From: Phenylobacterium sp. | Lineage (GTDB): Bacteria; Pseudomonadota; Alphaproteobacteria; Caulobacterales; Caulobacteraceae | DNA length: 5,175 bases | Reading direction: 5' to 3' | Assembly (NCBI GenBank): GCA_028291285.1 | Contig: JAQGIJ010000076.1 | Location: forward strand, 1 to 5,175 | In this document: in pieces, positions 5,169-5,175 of the stretch | Position numbering within the stretch: the first letter of the stretch is position 1 | How the letters are laid out: each line of letters opens with the position of its first letter | The notes under the pieces: model-generated | What the model was told of the DNA's origin: nothing | Database searches by the model: none | The model's input: the letters and a program-made list of their open reading frames with translations, nothing else | Position numbers and translations under genes: made by a program

Positions 5169-5175
5169 GACCGCA

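Overview
The window is very GC-rich and carries six complete protein genes plus the tail of a seventh. It looks like an alphaproteobacterium of the Caulobacterales (Caulobacter/Phenylobacterium/Brevundimonas type). The reasons are a TacA-type sigma-54 response regulator two genes from a GapR (DUF2312/UPF0335) gene, a 41-residue L36 of the zinc-ligand-poor form, and sparse GANTC (CcrM) sites that fall mostly at gene boundaries. From memory, C. crescentus also has tacA and gapR as near neighbours; this was not checked against a database.

Layout. Positions 1-65 hold what looks like the C-terminus of an upstream + strand gene. After a 111-nt leader with a GANTC site and a short hairpin comes tacA (177-1661, +), a complete three-domain NtrC-class activator. 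A 124-nt gap with another GANTC site leads to an uncharacterised secreted protein (1786-3066, +) built from four degenerate TonB-C-like repeats, each with a CX10C cysteine pair. Converging on it from the other strand is a two-gene unit: gapR (3661-3389, -) followed by a small, strongly basic protein (3392-3084, -) whose TTG start overlaps the gapR stop. folE (GTP cyclohydrolase I, 3796-4389, +) is divergent from gapR across a 134-nt gap. A HAD-family hydrolase (5021-4419, -) converges on folE and lies 21 nt downstream of rpmJ (ribosomal protein L36, 5168-5043, -), which nearly reaches the window edge.

How the genes relate. tacA (stalk and cell-cycle transcription) and gapR (chromosome topology) are both cell-cycle or growth genes in Caulobacter. 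folE, rpmJ and the HAD gene are housekeeping or metabolic neighbours with no visible mechanistic link to them. No mobile element, CRISPR array, tRNA, rRNA or defence system is visible, and there is no gene-free stretch over about 135 nt. The least explained parts are the four-repeat, eight-cysteine secreted protein, the basic protein coupled to gapR, and the in-frame, tightly packed rpmJ/HAD junction.
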